Of a stretch of 54,594 bases of DNA, positions 10,020-21,790 are shown piece by piece (position 1 is the first letter of the stretch; the number at the start of each line of letters is the position of its first letter). The stretch is taken from the NCBI GenBank assembly GCA_001566295.1, contig KQ964295.1:1-54594 (forward strand), read 5' to 3'. The notes under the pieces were generated by a model that searched no databases, was not told the DNA's origin, and saw nothing but the letters and a program-made list of their open reading frames with translations. The position numbers and the translations under genes were made by a program. This DNA is from Microdochium bolleyi (Eukaryota > Ascomycota > Sordariomycetes > Xylariales > Microdochiaceae).

Positions 10020-11020
10020 TTGACAAACTCGAAAATGAATGCATCGAGCCGCCAGCCAGCGTCGTGTAGTTGCACGATCGTGTCCTGCTACTTGTCAGCG
10101 AACAGAGCGCTGGTTGTCTTTATGCGCAAACTTACGGATTCAAGATCTTTGTGCGTGGATACTTTGGTCGTGCCTCGTCCGGCTCTCTCGGTTGTGGACG
10201 CCGAACCTTAACTGCGACCAATATCCCTGGCAACGTGGACACTTCGGCGACGAACACGGACGCGCCTTTAGTCATACCAGCCGCCCGAACGTGGTGGATT
10301 GTGTACCTGGAGTCGCCAGCACTGGAAACTTGTACTGTCTGGTCGTCCACCACGCTACATAGTGATCCCAGAGGTACGCCCACGGTGCCTTCGGATGCGT
10401 CAACCTTGTGGATCTGAAGTGTCTGGTCGTCCACCATGTTACACAGAGATTTCGAGGGTATGTCCGCCCGACTCTCGGACGTGTCAGCGCGCTTGCGCTT
10501 GCCCGTCGGTCTTGGTCTGGACGGGCCTTCTCGCAGAACCCGGCCTCGTGGATCGTTCTTGGTGCGGGGAGGAGCCGTTCGCACAGACCTCGGCTTGGTA
10601 GATCGACTTTTGGCGTAGATGAGCCGCAAACAGGGCCGCCAAGGTAGGACGATGAGTTGCAGATCTGGCTCTTTCAATCGATGAGCGAGGTTCTCATCAC
10701 GCGTCTTGTCGTAGACGCCCCAGTGACCTAGGTCGATATAGACAGTCTGGCACGGCTTGACGACGTGGACACTGTGGACGTTTGCGCATGCGAGCCTGCG
10801 CTTGTACCCGACAACATGGAGATCCCTGAAACCATTGTTTTCAACGCAAACCTCCTCACTCTCCGCATCATCATAGATAGTGCACAAAACGGGGCACTGT
10901 GTAATGCAGCACACACCTCGTTAACCGTTCGTGGTCCCATGAAACTCTACGTTTTCCGAGGACGCGCCCTCAGACGACTTTAAGCCGCTGCACGCCTACA
11001 TCAACGCATGCTGCAGATCA
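10020..11020 (-). pseudogene. Protein kinase-like gene remnant (N-terminal region and start of kinase lobe)
   Basis: The main frame (10914 down to 10135) reads CPVLCTIYDDAESEEVCVENNGF, YIDLGHWGVYD and LKEPDLQLIVLPWRP (possibly FHA-like), a basic linker, then FVAEVSTLPGILVAVKVRRP. The VAVK matches the ATP-anchoring lysine strand of protein kinases. The exon ends at a GTAAGT donor (10135). Past an intron-like gap, DTIVQLHDAGWRLDAFIFEF resembles the next kinase lobe segment, but no visible splice joins it in frame, and a stop follows. Upstream, ACSGLKSSEGASSENVEFHG is in the same frame as the main ORF but separated by TAA at 10921-10923, a likely Q-to-stop change. The catalytic HRD and DFG parts are absent. 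The kinase assignment is moderate and the N-terminal domain identity is uncertain. Confidence 0.45.
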
Positions 11021-11310
11021 CTCATTGAGGACATGACATAAGCACTTACGTAAGGTACTTGGCCAAGTAATGACACTCGATGGTCACTAAATGCAAGGCA
11101 TCGGATGATCTGAAGCGTGATGGAAAAGCCTGGCATTCTCTCTCTAGAATATCCGTGTAGACGACCAGCACCGGAGCGGGAAATCGCGTCTCTGGATACT
11201 TCTTGCGCGGCATAACACCATGCACTGGTAGCTCTATGCCTACGCAGGATGCAGCGCACGATGGACACAATCTAGTAGTTAAGCGACACCAATAGGTTGG
11301 AAGAAGCCTT

Positions 11311-12037
11311 GTGCTTGAGGACACAGTCACATTGGGCGGTGCGAGAAAGACCCTTCTGCAGGATCCTTGGCCACAGCTGTCTAATTACGATTTAATCCGC
11401 ATCCAGCTTCTCCTTGGATCTGTTCGCGATTGGAACACTGTATACGCACAAGCATGTGAGTCAGTACCTATGCCGAATCTCGTCCGTCTCGCTGACCCGC
11501 GATTAGATCCTTCCAGCCCAGGGCCCGTCTAGAACAAGCAGAAATCGAATGGAGATTCTTCAGCGATGATGGAACTCTAGAGTCCAGCTCAGCGCTTGTA
11601 ACATGGAGCGACACGCTGTGTCGTGCTATGCGGACGGCGGGACTGTGTCTTGATATCGACGGCCGAACGAGGAACAAGCTGGAAGCAGTTGGCTTTGTAG
11701 ACGTCTCCGAGGCGACCATTCAACTGCCGATAAACCCCTGGAGCAGTCAGAAACGCCTAAAGGAGCTCGGCGAGTTGTTTTATGACTGCCTGAGCCAGGC
11801 AGTTCACTCAATGAGCATGGCGGCCCTCACAAGAATCGAACAATGGTCGAAGGATGATGTCCTCAGGCTTGTGGAAGATGTGAGGGAGGAAGCTCGCAGA
11901 CTCACAATTCATGCATACTGCAAACTGTAAGTCGCCCTACCAGTAGTATGTGGATGGCGATGATTGGTGGTGCTGATTCTCCAGCTAGACATGTATGGAC
12001 AGCAGAGAAGCCCGTCTCGACGAAGTTGTCAGATTGA
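11311..12037 (+). pseudogene. TAM/LaeA-like SAM methyltransferase, 5'-truncated
   Basis: The readable protein starts QDPWPQLSNYDLIRIQLLLGSVRDW and continues LEQAEIEWRFFSDDGTL, LCRAMRTAGLCLDIDGRTRNKLEAVGF and TRIEQWSKDD. It ends, after a 62-nt intron (11927-11988, GTAAGT to CTAG), with HVWTAEKP and a TGA at 12035-12037. This is the C-terminal two thirds of the fungal TAM-domain methyltransferases related to LaeA. The SAM-binding glycine motif (motif I) is missing because the gene begins too late. Around 11466-11535 a GTGAGT...GATTAG intron can be drawn, but splicing it leaves the frame one base off before LEQAEIE, so there is also a small indel. Role unknown; probably non-functional. Confidence 0.6.
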
Positions 12038-13133
12038 TGGCATTAGGATGGCGGGGTACCCTGACGAGTCTCTGTGGAGCTTACCTGCCAACTGGGACTT
12101 GGCAGTCACAGTCTGCGCAGCCGCCAATGGGGACGCACGCTGCCCAACCTGGCGCTGGTCGGCCCCTCCACATGTGGAGCGACTTCCTGGGAATTCAGGC
12201 TGCCCCTGCTCTGCTTTGCTCTTGCATCCCAAGCCTGCACTTCGCGCCGTTGACTGAGCAGCTCACATCACGCCCACTACTCGGTCGGAGCCTCGCCGCT
12301 CCTCCCACCCTTGCCTACAACAACGACGACGACTGTGTCGAAAACGACCGTGTCGACGGCGACAAGTCCGCAACCTGGCTTGCTTGCCCCCTTGCCTGCC
12401 TGCCTGTCGCTTGCCTACTGTCTACCGCCTACCGCCCGCAGCGCTCTCGTCCCCGCGCCTGCCATCGCAGTCATCGGCCCCGACGCTGTACCCGCACTCA
12501 GCGGGCATCTGCGCTTTCGAGTTGCCCCTTCGCCTTCTGTCTCAATCTTGTCTGCGAACCGTCGCCAGCCCTGCCAGCTCCAACAAACACAACGATCCTC
12601 TCCAGACCTATTTGCCTGCTCTCAGGCTGCAACTGCTCCTCGCTCGATCCGACTGGTATGTCTGGTGCCAATACCCACGTTTTGTGAGACACTTTTTGCT
12701 GTGCTCTCTATCTTCCGTCGCTCGATGTAGCTCTTCTTCCCTGGCGCTGCTGTTGTTGCTGCTTCTTGCCAAATTCATGGTGTCGAGCCTCGCCTGCCCT
12801 GGCCGCGAGTTCCGGTGTGATCTTGTCTTGTACATAATTTCGAACCTATCTCGGTCTCCGATTTCCCCGGACTAACCTCTCCTCTTCGATATAGCATCGC
12901 ACGCCTGTCCCTTTACACAAGCTGTGATCAACCTATTAATTCACAACCTCACCAACCTTCGCTACATCAACCCTTATGGCCCACTCCGGCAGACGCCTCT
13001 AGCATTCCCACAGTACGCCACCTCCCTGAGGGTAGAGCTTGTCATCATCCGGCCTGTCGAGCGCTTCGGCAGTACTGGCCGCCCTGACAGATAGCAGCAG
13101 CTTGGACTGGTCGCTGTCAAAAACCAGCCGAGC
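12038..13133. promoter_or_regulatory. Promoter and long leader of the phytochrome gene
   Basis: About 1.1 kb of C/T-rich sequence upstream of the phytochrome start. Overlapping ORFs in all plus frames are low-complexity (S, P, R, C rich) and match no domain. Pyrimidine-rich tracts of this sort are common in filamentous-fungal promoters and 5' UTRs. No specific binding site is assigned. Confidence 0.4.
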
Positions 13134-16100
13134 ATGGAGGCGCAAGACCACGCGCCCGCCGTGTCGCCTCCAGCTGCCGGGACACCCGCTTCACCTGGCG
13201 CCGTCTCCCAACCAGAGAACCCGTTCGAGACTTCCTTCCAGCAGGATATAGGTACTTCCCCTCAGGCCGAGCCCTCGGCCCACCCTCAGCCTTCACCCGA
13301 CGACGATGGCGATCTTGCTACGGCGAAACCCTCACCTCAGGAAGAAGAGGACACCCCTGCAGCAAAGCCAACAGCAATTCCGGCATTACCTAAAATCGAT
13401 TCAGCGGCAGGTTATGGAAACTTGGCCGACATGACTGGCGAGGGTTTGCCCAAAATGGGCGGCTCGCGCGTCTCTTCCTCTTACAGCACAAGCTCAGACC
13501 TGCAATTAGGCTCCGGAATGAGCGCAAGTAGTACTGCCGGCCCCTCGGACAGAGTCTTCCCCATCCGCTCCGTTGTCAGGGTCGACAACTCACAACCCGG
13601 ACCTTGGGCCTTGCCACGTACCACGGGTGACCATGAACCTTCAGCGCGTCCTGACGTCACCTGGAACGGCCGCCGCCCAAGTAGCCCACGAATAGACACG
13701 GAAGCCGTGCTCCGCCGTGCTGATACGACGTACGGATACATACCTTCTGGTCTAAGGTCACCCTCCGATAAAGCGCGGTCCACGGCTCGGTCACGAAGCA
13801 CAACGATACCATCAACCACATCGCACCCGAGCCCGCCACCCGTCTCAGACAATATCGGCTTCACAGACCCTTTGATCATCTTCGACGATGCTGCTTCCGA
13901 CATCTCCGAGAAGACGCGTGGTTCCAAGTCCGCCACGGCATCTGGCTCGCAGCCGGGCGAACTCGAGTCAGCCTCCGATCTCAACGACGATGCGCTTATG
14001 TCTGTTCGTTTCAGGCATATCATGACGGCAGAAGGTCACGCTGTCATAACCGGCCGAGATGGAACCTTACAGCGATGCGAAGACGAACCAATACATACGC
14101 CCGGAGCTGTGCAGGCCTTTGGTCTTCTCGTCGCTGTCAAAGAGGAAGCCGACGGTCGACTCAGCGTGCGGTATGCCAGCGAGAACTCGAAAAGATTCGT
14201 TGGCTACACGCCACAGGAGTTGTTTCGACTCACCAGCTTCACCGAAATATTTAGCGAGGAGCAAGCCGACAATCTGTTGGACCACATTGCCTTTGTGCGT
14301 GATGAGGAGGTCGATCCTGCCACAAGCGGTCCGGACGTCTTCAGCATGTCGATTCGACCCCCTGGCCAGCGTACCACGAAGCTGTGGGCGGCACTCCACG
14401 TATCCGAGTCTCATCCGGACTTGATCATTGCCGAATTCGAACTCGAGGATGACCGAGAGTACCCGCTGCGACCCCCAGAAGAATTCACGCCAGACGAGCC
14501 TGAGGATACGTTGTACCAGAATCCCACCGTCGAGGAGTTTCACGAGAGTACAGAAATCACGAGCAAGCCCCTCAGGGTTTTGGGCAGTGCTCGCAAACGG
14601 CGTGGCGAGGCAGGAGCCATGCAGGTTGTTGACATCATGTCTCAGGTACAAGAACAGCTGGCTGCCGCACCGAACCTCGAGAAGTTCCTGAAAACCTTGG
14701 TCGGCATTGTAACGGAACTCACAGGCTTCCATCGCGTCATGATTTACCAATTTGACGCAGCTTTCAACGGCAAAGTCGTGACTGAGTTGGTCGATCCTGC
14801 GCACACGCGAGATCTATACTATGGTCTTCATTTCCCAGCTTCCGACATTCCGAAGCAGGCTCGAGATCTCTACAAGCTGAACAAGGTCCGCCTCCTGTAC
14901 GACCGGGATGTAGAGTCGGCGCGAATTGTTTGTCGTTCGGTCGAGGATATGGAAACGCCGCTCGACTTGAGTCACTCATACCTGCGCGCCATGTCACCAA
15001 TACATCTCAAGTACCTTGCCAACATGTCCGTCCGCTCGTCCATGTCAATATCGATCAACGCCTTCAACGAGCTGTGGGGCCTCATTACTTGCCACAGCTA
15101 TGGCAGCAAGGGCATGCGCGTCGCCTTTCCAATCCGAAAAATGTGCCGACTCGTCGGTGACACGGCGTCCAGAAATATTGAGCGCCTCTCCTACGCCTCT
15201 CGTCTTCAAGCTAGAAAATTGATCAATACGATACCGACGGACAAGAACCCGTCCGGCTACATTATCGCGTCTTCGGATGACCTCCTCAAGCTCTTCGACG
15301 CCGACTTCGGCATGCTGTCCATCAGGGGGGAGACAAAGGTGCTCGGGAAGATGGAGCAGTCCCAGGAGGCTCTTGCCATGCTTGAATATCTCCGCATGCG
15401 CAACTTCACATCTGTCCTCACGTCGCAGGACATCAAGGAAGACTTCCCAGATCTACGATACTCGCCCGGCTTCTTGGTCATCGCCGGACTTCTATACGTG
15501 CCCCTGAGTGTGGGGGGGAATGATTTTATCGTCTTCTTCCGCCGTGGGCAGGTCCGTGAGGTGAAGTGGGCTGGCAATCCTTACGACAAGGTTATCAAAG
15601 AGGGCACAGCCAACTACCTGGAGCCTCGGTCGAGTTTCCAGGTGTGGCACGAGAGAGTGCTTGGAAAGTGCAGAGATTGGTCAGAGGAGCAGGTAGAGAC
15701 TGCTGCTGTCCTCTGTCTGGTATACGGTATGTGTTCTTGCCCGTCTTGGTTCCTTTCCCGCCAACTATCCTCCACCTCGCCATATATGTCGCTCTGCAAA
15801 ATATGGTAAAGGCGGCCGGTGAGATTCTCCTGCTAATACCTTTTCCTACATGAACCAGGCAAGTTCATTGAGGTCTGGCGACAAAAAGAAGCCACCATTC
15901 AGAGCAACAGATTGACACGACTTTTACTGGCCAATGCGGCGCACGAAGTTCGCACGCCTCTGAACGCAATCATCAACTATCTCGAAATAGCGCTGGAAGG
16001 CTGTCTCGACCAGGAGACGCGGGACAACCTGGCCAAGTCCCACTCGGCCTCGAAGTCACTCATATACGTGATCAACGACCTGCTGGACCTCACAAACACC

Positions 16101-17915
16101 GAGGAGGGTCAGAAGCTTATCAAGGACGAAATCTTGGAACTCCCGGCCGTTATCAAGGATGCGACTGACCCATTCAAGGTTGACGCGAGGCGCAAGGCAA
16201 TCGAATATCATGTCATGGAGCACCCAGGTCTGCCGCGCCACGTCCATGGCGATTTCCGACGAGTACGCCAGGCTATCGCCAATCTGACCGCAAACGCGAT
16301 GCAAAACACCACGGCCGGCACGGTCTCCGTCGAGTGCTACGTCTCGGAAGTAACTGATGCACGCGTTCGAATCGAGATTGCTATCGAGGATACAGGCTGC
16401 GGCATGAGCAGTGAGAAGCTGGACATTTTGTTCCAGGATCTTGAGCAAGTGAGCACCGATGCGGACGCATTATCGCTCGACGATGTCCAACGACCACCTG
16501 AGAGCAGAGTCCTAGGGCTCGGACTCGCCGTGGTCGCACGTATCGTGCGCAACATGGACGGTCAACTCCGATTGAAGTCCGTAGAAGGCAAGGGATCCAA
16601 GTTCGTCATCCAGCTCCCATTCGACTTACCTACTGCAGAACTTTTGGCCAAGGTGGGAGCTGCCGACAACAAAAATTCGGACAGTCCAACTCCCAGCGCA
16701 GCTTCTGTTTCTAGGACTCTGCGACCTGCCGATCACGATGAAGTACTCCTCGTCGCCAATGCCAACAGTGTTCGAGGGCATCGTACCCTGAGTGCTAAGC
16801 GTAGCATGGATGAAAATAGCATCAACAGCCTGAAGAGTAGCGCGGCAAGCAAAGGTAGCGTGCGGAGCGCCAAAAGTGATGCGGACCGCCTTATCGATGC
16901 CATCTCGACACCGTTGACTCTAGGAGACCGCGACGACGATGTACATCGCGGCACACGCCGTGACTCCAGGAGCCGAAACCACAGTCAAACTGGTAGCACG
17001 ACTTCTCTGCCCGGCACGATCGGTGTTGGTAACAGCTCGTCGCCGCTGGATCGGCCTGTTGCATTGAAACGATCAACCACGACGTCTGGAGTTGTTGATT
17101 CTTCAGAAGAAGTCGTGGACGGCACCCACCCTGTTGCGTACAGCAAGACGCCCATCCGGCCAGTCAAAGTGCCTGACGAGTACTTTGACCAGCCGAGGCT
17201 TCCGCAGACGGGACAGACATCCAAGATCCTTTTCGAGATGCCGCCCACACCTTCCCCGGTGGCATCCGGTGATCCAGCCTCCCAAGGGCAGAACACGTTG
17301 CGCGTTCTGGTCGCTGAGGATGACCCTATCAACATGAAGATTCTGAAAAAGCGTCTCGAGAAGGCCGGCCACCAGGTCACACATGCTGTGAACGGGGAGG
17401 ACTGCGCAAGCGTTTATGGCGAAACACCAGAGAAATTCGATATCATTCTCATGGATATGCAGGTAGGTCTTTCCAGGATTTGAGTGACTTGGATGATTGC
17501 TACTTTCAGGCGCTGATTTCCCCTTCAGATGCCTATCGTCGACGGGCGCAACAGCACAAAAATGGTCCGTGCTTTCGAGCGTGGTGACAAACTTCCGGTT
17601 CTTTCATCCGCTGCTAAGCAGCACGGCGGTATACCTATACTTGCTGTCTCGGCGTCACTAGTTGAGAAGGAACGGTCATCCTATGTTGAAGCCGGTTTCG
17701 ATGGTTGGATTCTCAAACCAATAGATTTCAGACGACTCAAGACACTCCTGGAAGGCATCCACAGCCAAGATACACGCAAGAGCTGCTTGTATGTCCCAGG
17801 CCAGTGGGAACGCGGTGGATGGTTCCATTCCGGGCAGTCTTCCTCGGCAGAACACTCAAGCCAAGGCACGGAACAGCCCGCAGTTGACGGCGATGAAGCT
17901 CCCGACGCGCTCTAG
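13134..17915 (+). CDS. phy: Fungal phytochrome hybrid histidine kinase
   Basis: Red/far-red photoreceptor and sensor kinase, predicted 1,527 residues from three exons: 13134-15726, 15859-17462 and 17529-17915. Introns are GTATGT...CCAG (132 nt) and GTAGGT...TTCAG (66 nt). A low-complexity N-terminus (~300 residues) precedes a PAS domain with RCEDEPIHTPGAVQ. Cys315 is the likely biliverdin attachment site, as in FphA-type proteins. Next come a GAF domain with PASDIP (Asp571), a PHY domain, a HisKA box AAHEVRTPLNA (His893), an HATPase with TANAMQN, EDTGCGM and LGLGLAVVARIV, and a C-terminal receiver with AEDDPIN, phosphoacceptor Asp1397 (ILMDMQMP) and the KPI lysine. All key residues are present and no stop or shift is seen. 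It likely signals to the HOG-type phosphorelay and developmental control, as known for fungal phytochromes. It is the best-preserved large gene in the window. Confidence 0.93.
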
Positions 17916-18851
17916 GTTCCTGCACTCTTCCTCCAACCCCCCTTTCCTCCTTCTCCAACAATCCCGCGGCCGTGAATCTTCCTAGTCGCAGGCTTGTTTC
18001 AGCGCAGACCGTTTGTATATATCCTGCATCTCTCTTTCGAGAACTAGCCAGCCGGAGCTTGGGTTCGAGCGCCTGTCCTTCCATCGTGGCGTGGGCGTTT
18101 CTTCGCTTTCCGTGGTGCGTTATAGTGGAGTTATGGGAAAGAGCATGGTCAGTATACGCATATCACTCCCGGGCGGGCAACGAAATACAGTTATTTAGAA
18201 TTACCAGCAACTGTGTCGCGCATTTTATCATGATCTAAGTGTGTGGACGAGGCAAGCATAGCTGAAGTCCTGTAGCCTTTCTTGGCAAAGCGTCGGCTGA
18301 AGTTGGTGAGAGATTGTTCTATAATGCCAGCTGCACTAGTAGAGTCGTGTTAGAACCGAAGTTCTAGTGGGACGTGCCAAGTTTTCCGACTGCTTGAGGC
18401 ACCGAGCGGCCCACACGCCAGACGACCATTCCAAGAGAACCTCGGGCCTGAGCGTGATAACTATGTTGAATGAATATCCCATGTGGGTTGAGCTAGAACC
18501 GCCTGGAGGGCGGCTGTAGTTACACAGGTCGCACCCGCGCTAGACGGAGCTTCCAATGGCCTCGAACATACGCACGGTCTCATACACAAGTTGCAACCAT
18601 AGCATGCATCTGTCCCCGATTTGGGCCCCGGCAAACAGTCCTCGCCCGTGGCGTTGACGTACATGGCAGTGTGATATGGCGCTAGGACGTTGTTGTTGCC
18701 CTGTGGGCTGTGATCAAGGCTGCTGGCGGGTGCGGGGTGAGGGCCAAATGTGATTCTCCCCTTCCCCACCAAACAAAACAAATTACCTTGCTCAGACCAA
18801 AAAACTCGACTACTTGGCGCACAACCCATCACACCTCACAACCCAGCAAAT
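17916..18851. other. 3' region of phytochrome gene and intergenic DNA
   Basis: No recognisable gene. It should contain the phytochrome 3' UTR and the upstream region of the N-terminal methyltransferase fragment, with a C-rich stretch at 18730-18850. I see no repeat here. Confidence 0.35.
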
Positions 18852-19213
18852 ATGACCAGTTCCACAAAAAGATATTGGGAAAGTGTTAATGCCGATATTG
18901 ATGGCATGCTCGGTGGCATTCCTTCCATAACCGGATTTTCCCATGTCTCCAAAGTGGACTTCCAAGGATCTCGCGCTTTTCTCGCAAAGCTCGGCATTGG
19001 AAAGAAGAATGGTCGACGCACGGTTGAGAACGCGCTTGAGGGTGGGGCGGGGTAAGTGATCTGGTGGTAGTTGATGGGGAAGTGGTTGCGGTTGCTCATG
19101 CTGAACATGCGAGACAGTATTGATGTCGTAGAGCCTGTTGCCAAGTTTGTCGTCCCTTTGCAACAGGTGACAGGGGTGAAGAACGTCTTCAATGCCGGGC
19201 TAGAAGACTGGTG
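18852..19213 (+). pseudogene. Protein N-terminal alpha-methyltransferase (NTM1/TAE1-type) fragment
   Basis: From the ATG at 18852 the frame reads TKRYWESVNADIDGMLGGIP, SKVDFQGSRAFLAKLG and ALEGGAG. After a damaged stretch with stops at 19053-19055 and beyond, it reads LLMLNMRDSIDVVEPVAKF and VKNVFNAGLEDW. These are hallmarks of the SAM-dependent methyltransferase that methylates the alpha-amine of X-Pro-Lys N-termini (ribosomal proteins): the YW start, the GAG SAM-binding glycines and the VEPV strand. A GTAAGT follows GGAG, but no normal-sized intron fits. The protein stops matching at DWCP (about 19213), losing the catalytic and substrate half. The break coincides with the end of the histidine-kinase fragment on the other strand. 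This is a truncated duplicate. Confidence 0.7.
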
Positions 19214-19214
19214 C

Positions 19215-21344
19215 CCCTGTCGATTGAGCTCTTGCCTTGATGACCGAAACTTTCCATTGCATCCATGACATCGAGCTTCTGCATAGCCACCACTTCAGCA
19301 TGTTTTGGATTCGCATGACTCCCTGTTTGCGCTATTGATAGCATCTGGTACGCGTAACCAGCAAATGCACTGTTGACACTTTCCTCGACAAGGACATCGA
19401 GTTGTACTGTCGAGGATAACTTCCGGGGTCCCAGCTGGTTCACTGATGGACCCGGTCGCACGCTCTTGTTCTGGTGACGGACGTCCCTGGTTTCTTTGAG
19501 ATACGTGTTGACTTTGCTGTAATCCAAGAGCTACACATGGCGTTAGACCTCTTACAGGATGTGTGACCAGGCTATGATGACTTACATGATTGACGACATC
19601 GAGCAATGTCCGTCCACACGACTCAAGGGAGTGTAACAAATCCGCCTGGAACGCATTCAGGGTCTCGCCACGGAGCAGGTCGACGGCAGCAAGAACACCG
19701 TGGAGTGGCGACCGCAGCTCGTGACTCAATGAACCAAGAACGTCTGTCTTTGCCTTGTCTGCCGTCAAAGCGTCGGATCGCATGATCTCTGACATGATCG
19801 TCGTACTGAACTCTTGGAGGTAGCTCAGCTCTCCTTCTCTTATGAACGGGCGTGCCGGCGCTCGAGTCCAGACTAGCGCTCCGGCGTACCATCTCTCCTT
19901 GTTAGCATCCCATAATGGCACGAACAATACGCTGCGGGCCTCTGGATAACCTTCAGCACGGATTTGCCTTCGTTTTGTTTTGACCATGGTCGGAACGATA
20001 CCCGGCGTCGGGCTGGGCTGTCTCCTTTTACTGAGTGGCCGTCTGCTTTCGATGTGAAATCCTCGACATTGGTGCCTCGCAGCTTATCTTCTTCGGATTC
20101 TCCGGAGCTGACGGAACCATCCAGACCAAAGTGAAATATCCGACCACGAGGGTGTCGTCTGAGCACTCTGCTCAGGAGCCGTTCGGGGACATTGGTGTGG
20201 GAAGAGGAAGCAAGGTCGCTGTCGATACTCGACTGGTCGCTGGTGGAGAATCCAAGTACATTGCAAAGCTTCTGCGACTCCTCCATGTAGCGCTCATCGA
20301 GACTGTCTGTGCTGCTGTCACTGCTCGAGGAATATCTCTGCACGTCTGTGGCGTATCGCGAGGAGCGGGTCTTGTCGTCCGCAAACACCAGGCCGCCAAA
20401 TGAGCCAATACTGGCGTCAAGGAAGAGCACGCCTTCCACTTCAAGAGACTCCCTGATGACGTTTGCCGCTTTAGAGAATATCGTCTTCACGCCAGAAAAG
20501 GGATCTTCTGACGTATCCGAGCCAAGCGTTATGATGCTGCCTGTGGACGGACCAGTAACGCTGGGCATGGCCTGAGGCACCGAGCTCATGCTGAGAGGGG
20601 GTGAATTAGCCATGCTGGGAGCCCGTGTCTGCTGCGAGAAGTAAGATGCCGGTGACTGTGATGGAGATTCGGGACTTTTAATCTTGTTCCAGAACTCTTG
20701 GGTGGCCAAGTCGTCGTCAGTCGCTTTTCGTTGAAGGAATTGTTGCCGGGCATTGATCGAGCCTTCCGCTCCGGCGTCCTCGAACGAAGCCACATTGTCT
20801 ATCCTTTCGGAAAAGGCCATTCCAGAGTTTCCTTCAACGAAGCTGCCCAAGCCTCGCACCATTCTTTCATTGCGGCGCAGCCCATCAGTAGCTAGTTGCA
20901 GCTCCATATGCTGGGTGATGGCACAAGATGCCTCGCACAGAGCCCGGGAGCCATTACTCGATAGATCTTCTCCTTCTGGTCCAGGTTCTTGATTGTAAAC
21001 GCTGATGACTCCGATGTTGGCCCCGCGTGGCGACTTAATGGGCACCGCGGCATAGCATCGCATGCCGTTTTTGCCCACCACGAACAGATGCCGAGAGAAT
21101 CTCGAATCACTCGCGAGGTCCGGTATATACGAGATGGGCAGGTGTTGGCCACTATACGTGTGAGCCATGGCACCTTCGATGATGACGTCTTCGAGCTGAA
21201 GGACATGCTCGCTGAGCGAAGAGTTGCGCGGGAACGCCTTGCCACAGAGATTCAGAAGGTCCGCACCGGGAGCGGCATCGAAGAGGCTAGATGTCGGGCT
21301 CGCACAGGCTACGACTTGTTGGGACTGCGTCTCAAAGAAGCGGT
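19215..21344 (-). pseudogene. Hybrid histidine kinase fragment (GAF + HisKA only)
   Basis: Minus strand. It begins inside a GAF domain (DRFFETQSQQVVACASPTSS after a CTAG acceptor), then has ISYIPDLASDSRFSRH, RCYAAVPIKSPRGANIGVISV and RMVRGLGSFVEG. A long serine-rich linker follows, then VLFVPLWDANKERWYAGAL and the H-box SLSHELRSPLHG. A 62-nt GTAAGT...GTGTAG intron at about 19530-19592 joins to LLDYSKVNTYLKETRD. This is a common fungal sensor-kinase family (GAF-HisKA-HATPase-REC). The HATPase and receiver domains are missing: sequence identity fades after FAGYAYQML, by about 19330-19215. A one-base frameshift lies near 20000. At the 5' end the gene is cut near 21344, beside a T17 tract and a retroelement. 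Non-functional as a kinase. Confidence 0.8.
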
Positions 21345-21379
21345 CCTAGTACCTTCTTGACGGGGAATGGTCCCAGTTC

Positions 21380-21396
21380 TTTTTTTTTTTTTTTTT
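21380..21396. repeat. T17 homopolymer at a junction
   Basis: A run of 17 T (A17 on the minus strand) sits between the gypsy reverse-transcriptase fragment and the truncated start of the histidine-kinase fragment. It marks or helped to form the junction. Confidence 0.9.
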
Positions 21397-21397
21397 G

Positions 21398-21790
21398 AAA
21401 TCGAGTTTGCTGCTTGGTCGTTTGGTTTTGATGTGTTGCGGAGTCTTGGATGCGGAGGATTGGGTCGCTCAGAATGGCGTCGATGAGTGCTTAGAACGCC
21501 TCTTACTGCTTCTCTCCCAGGACGAATGGCTCGTCCTTTTTGGTGAGGTCGTTGAGAGGCTTGGCGATTCCTCCGTACCCTTGGATAAAGACCCTGTAAA
21601 AGTAGTGAAACCCAGGAAACTCCTGACTTCCGTTACTGTCGTGGGTACCTTCCAGTTTCGCAGGTCGTCTGTTTTGCTGGTCTGCATGTGGACGTGTCCT
21701 GGTGTGATTGTGTACCCCACGGAGTCGATTTTCTGTGTGTGGAACTCGCTCTTCTCTGGGTTGATGAGTAAGTTGTGTTGTCTGAACTAG
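21398..21790 (-). mobile_element. Ty3/gypsy reverse-transcriptase fragment
   Basis: Read from 21790 downward: LLINPEKSEFHTQKIDSVGY, TITPGHVHM, KVPTTVTEVRSFLGF, then in a shifted frame GGIAKPLNDLTKKDEPFVLG and ILSDPILRIQD. This is the thumb and connection part of a chromoviral/gypsy reverse transcriptase. Stops replace residues around KQ-EAF and the frame shifts after LGFTTF. No LTR, integrase or capsid part is present next to it. A dead internal fragment about 390 bp long. Confidence 0.8.

Noticed and set aside
12038..13133. Several long plus-strand ORFs (up to 230 codons) before the phytochrome gene
   Set aside because: They overlap one another in different frames, are low-complexity (S/P/R/C rich) and match the composition of a fungal promoter and leader.
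13481..14804. Minus-strand ORFs of 180 and 245 codons opposite the phytochrome
   Set aside because: Antisense shadows of a conserved plus-strand coding region, with no domain of their own.
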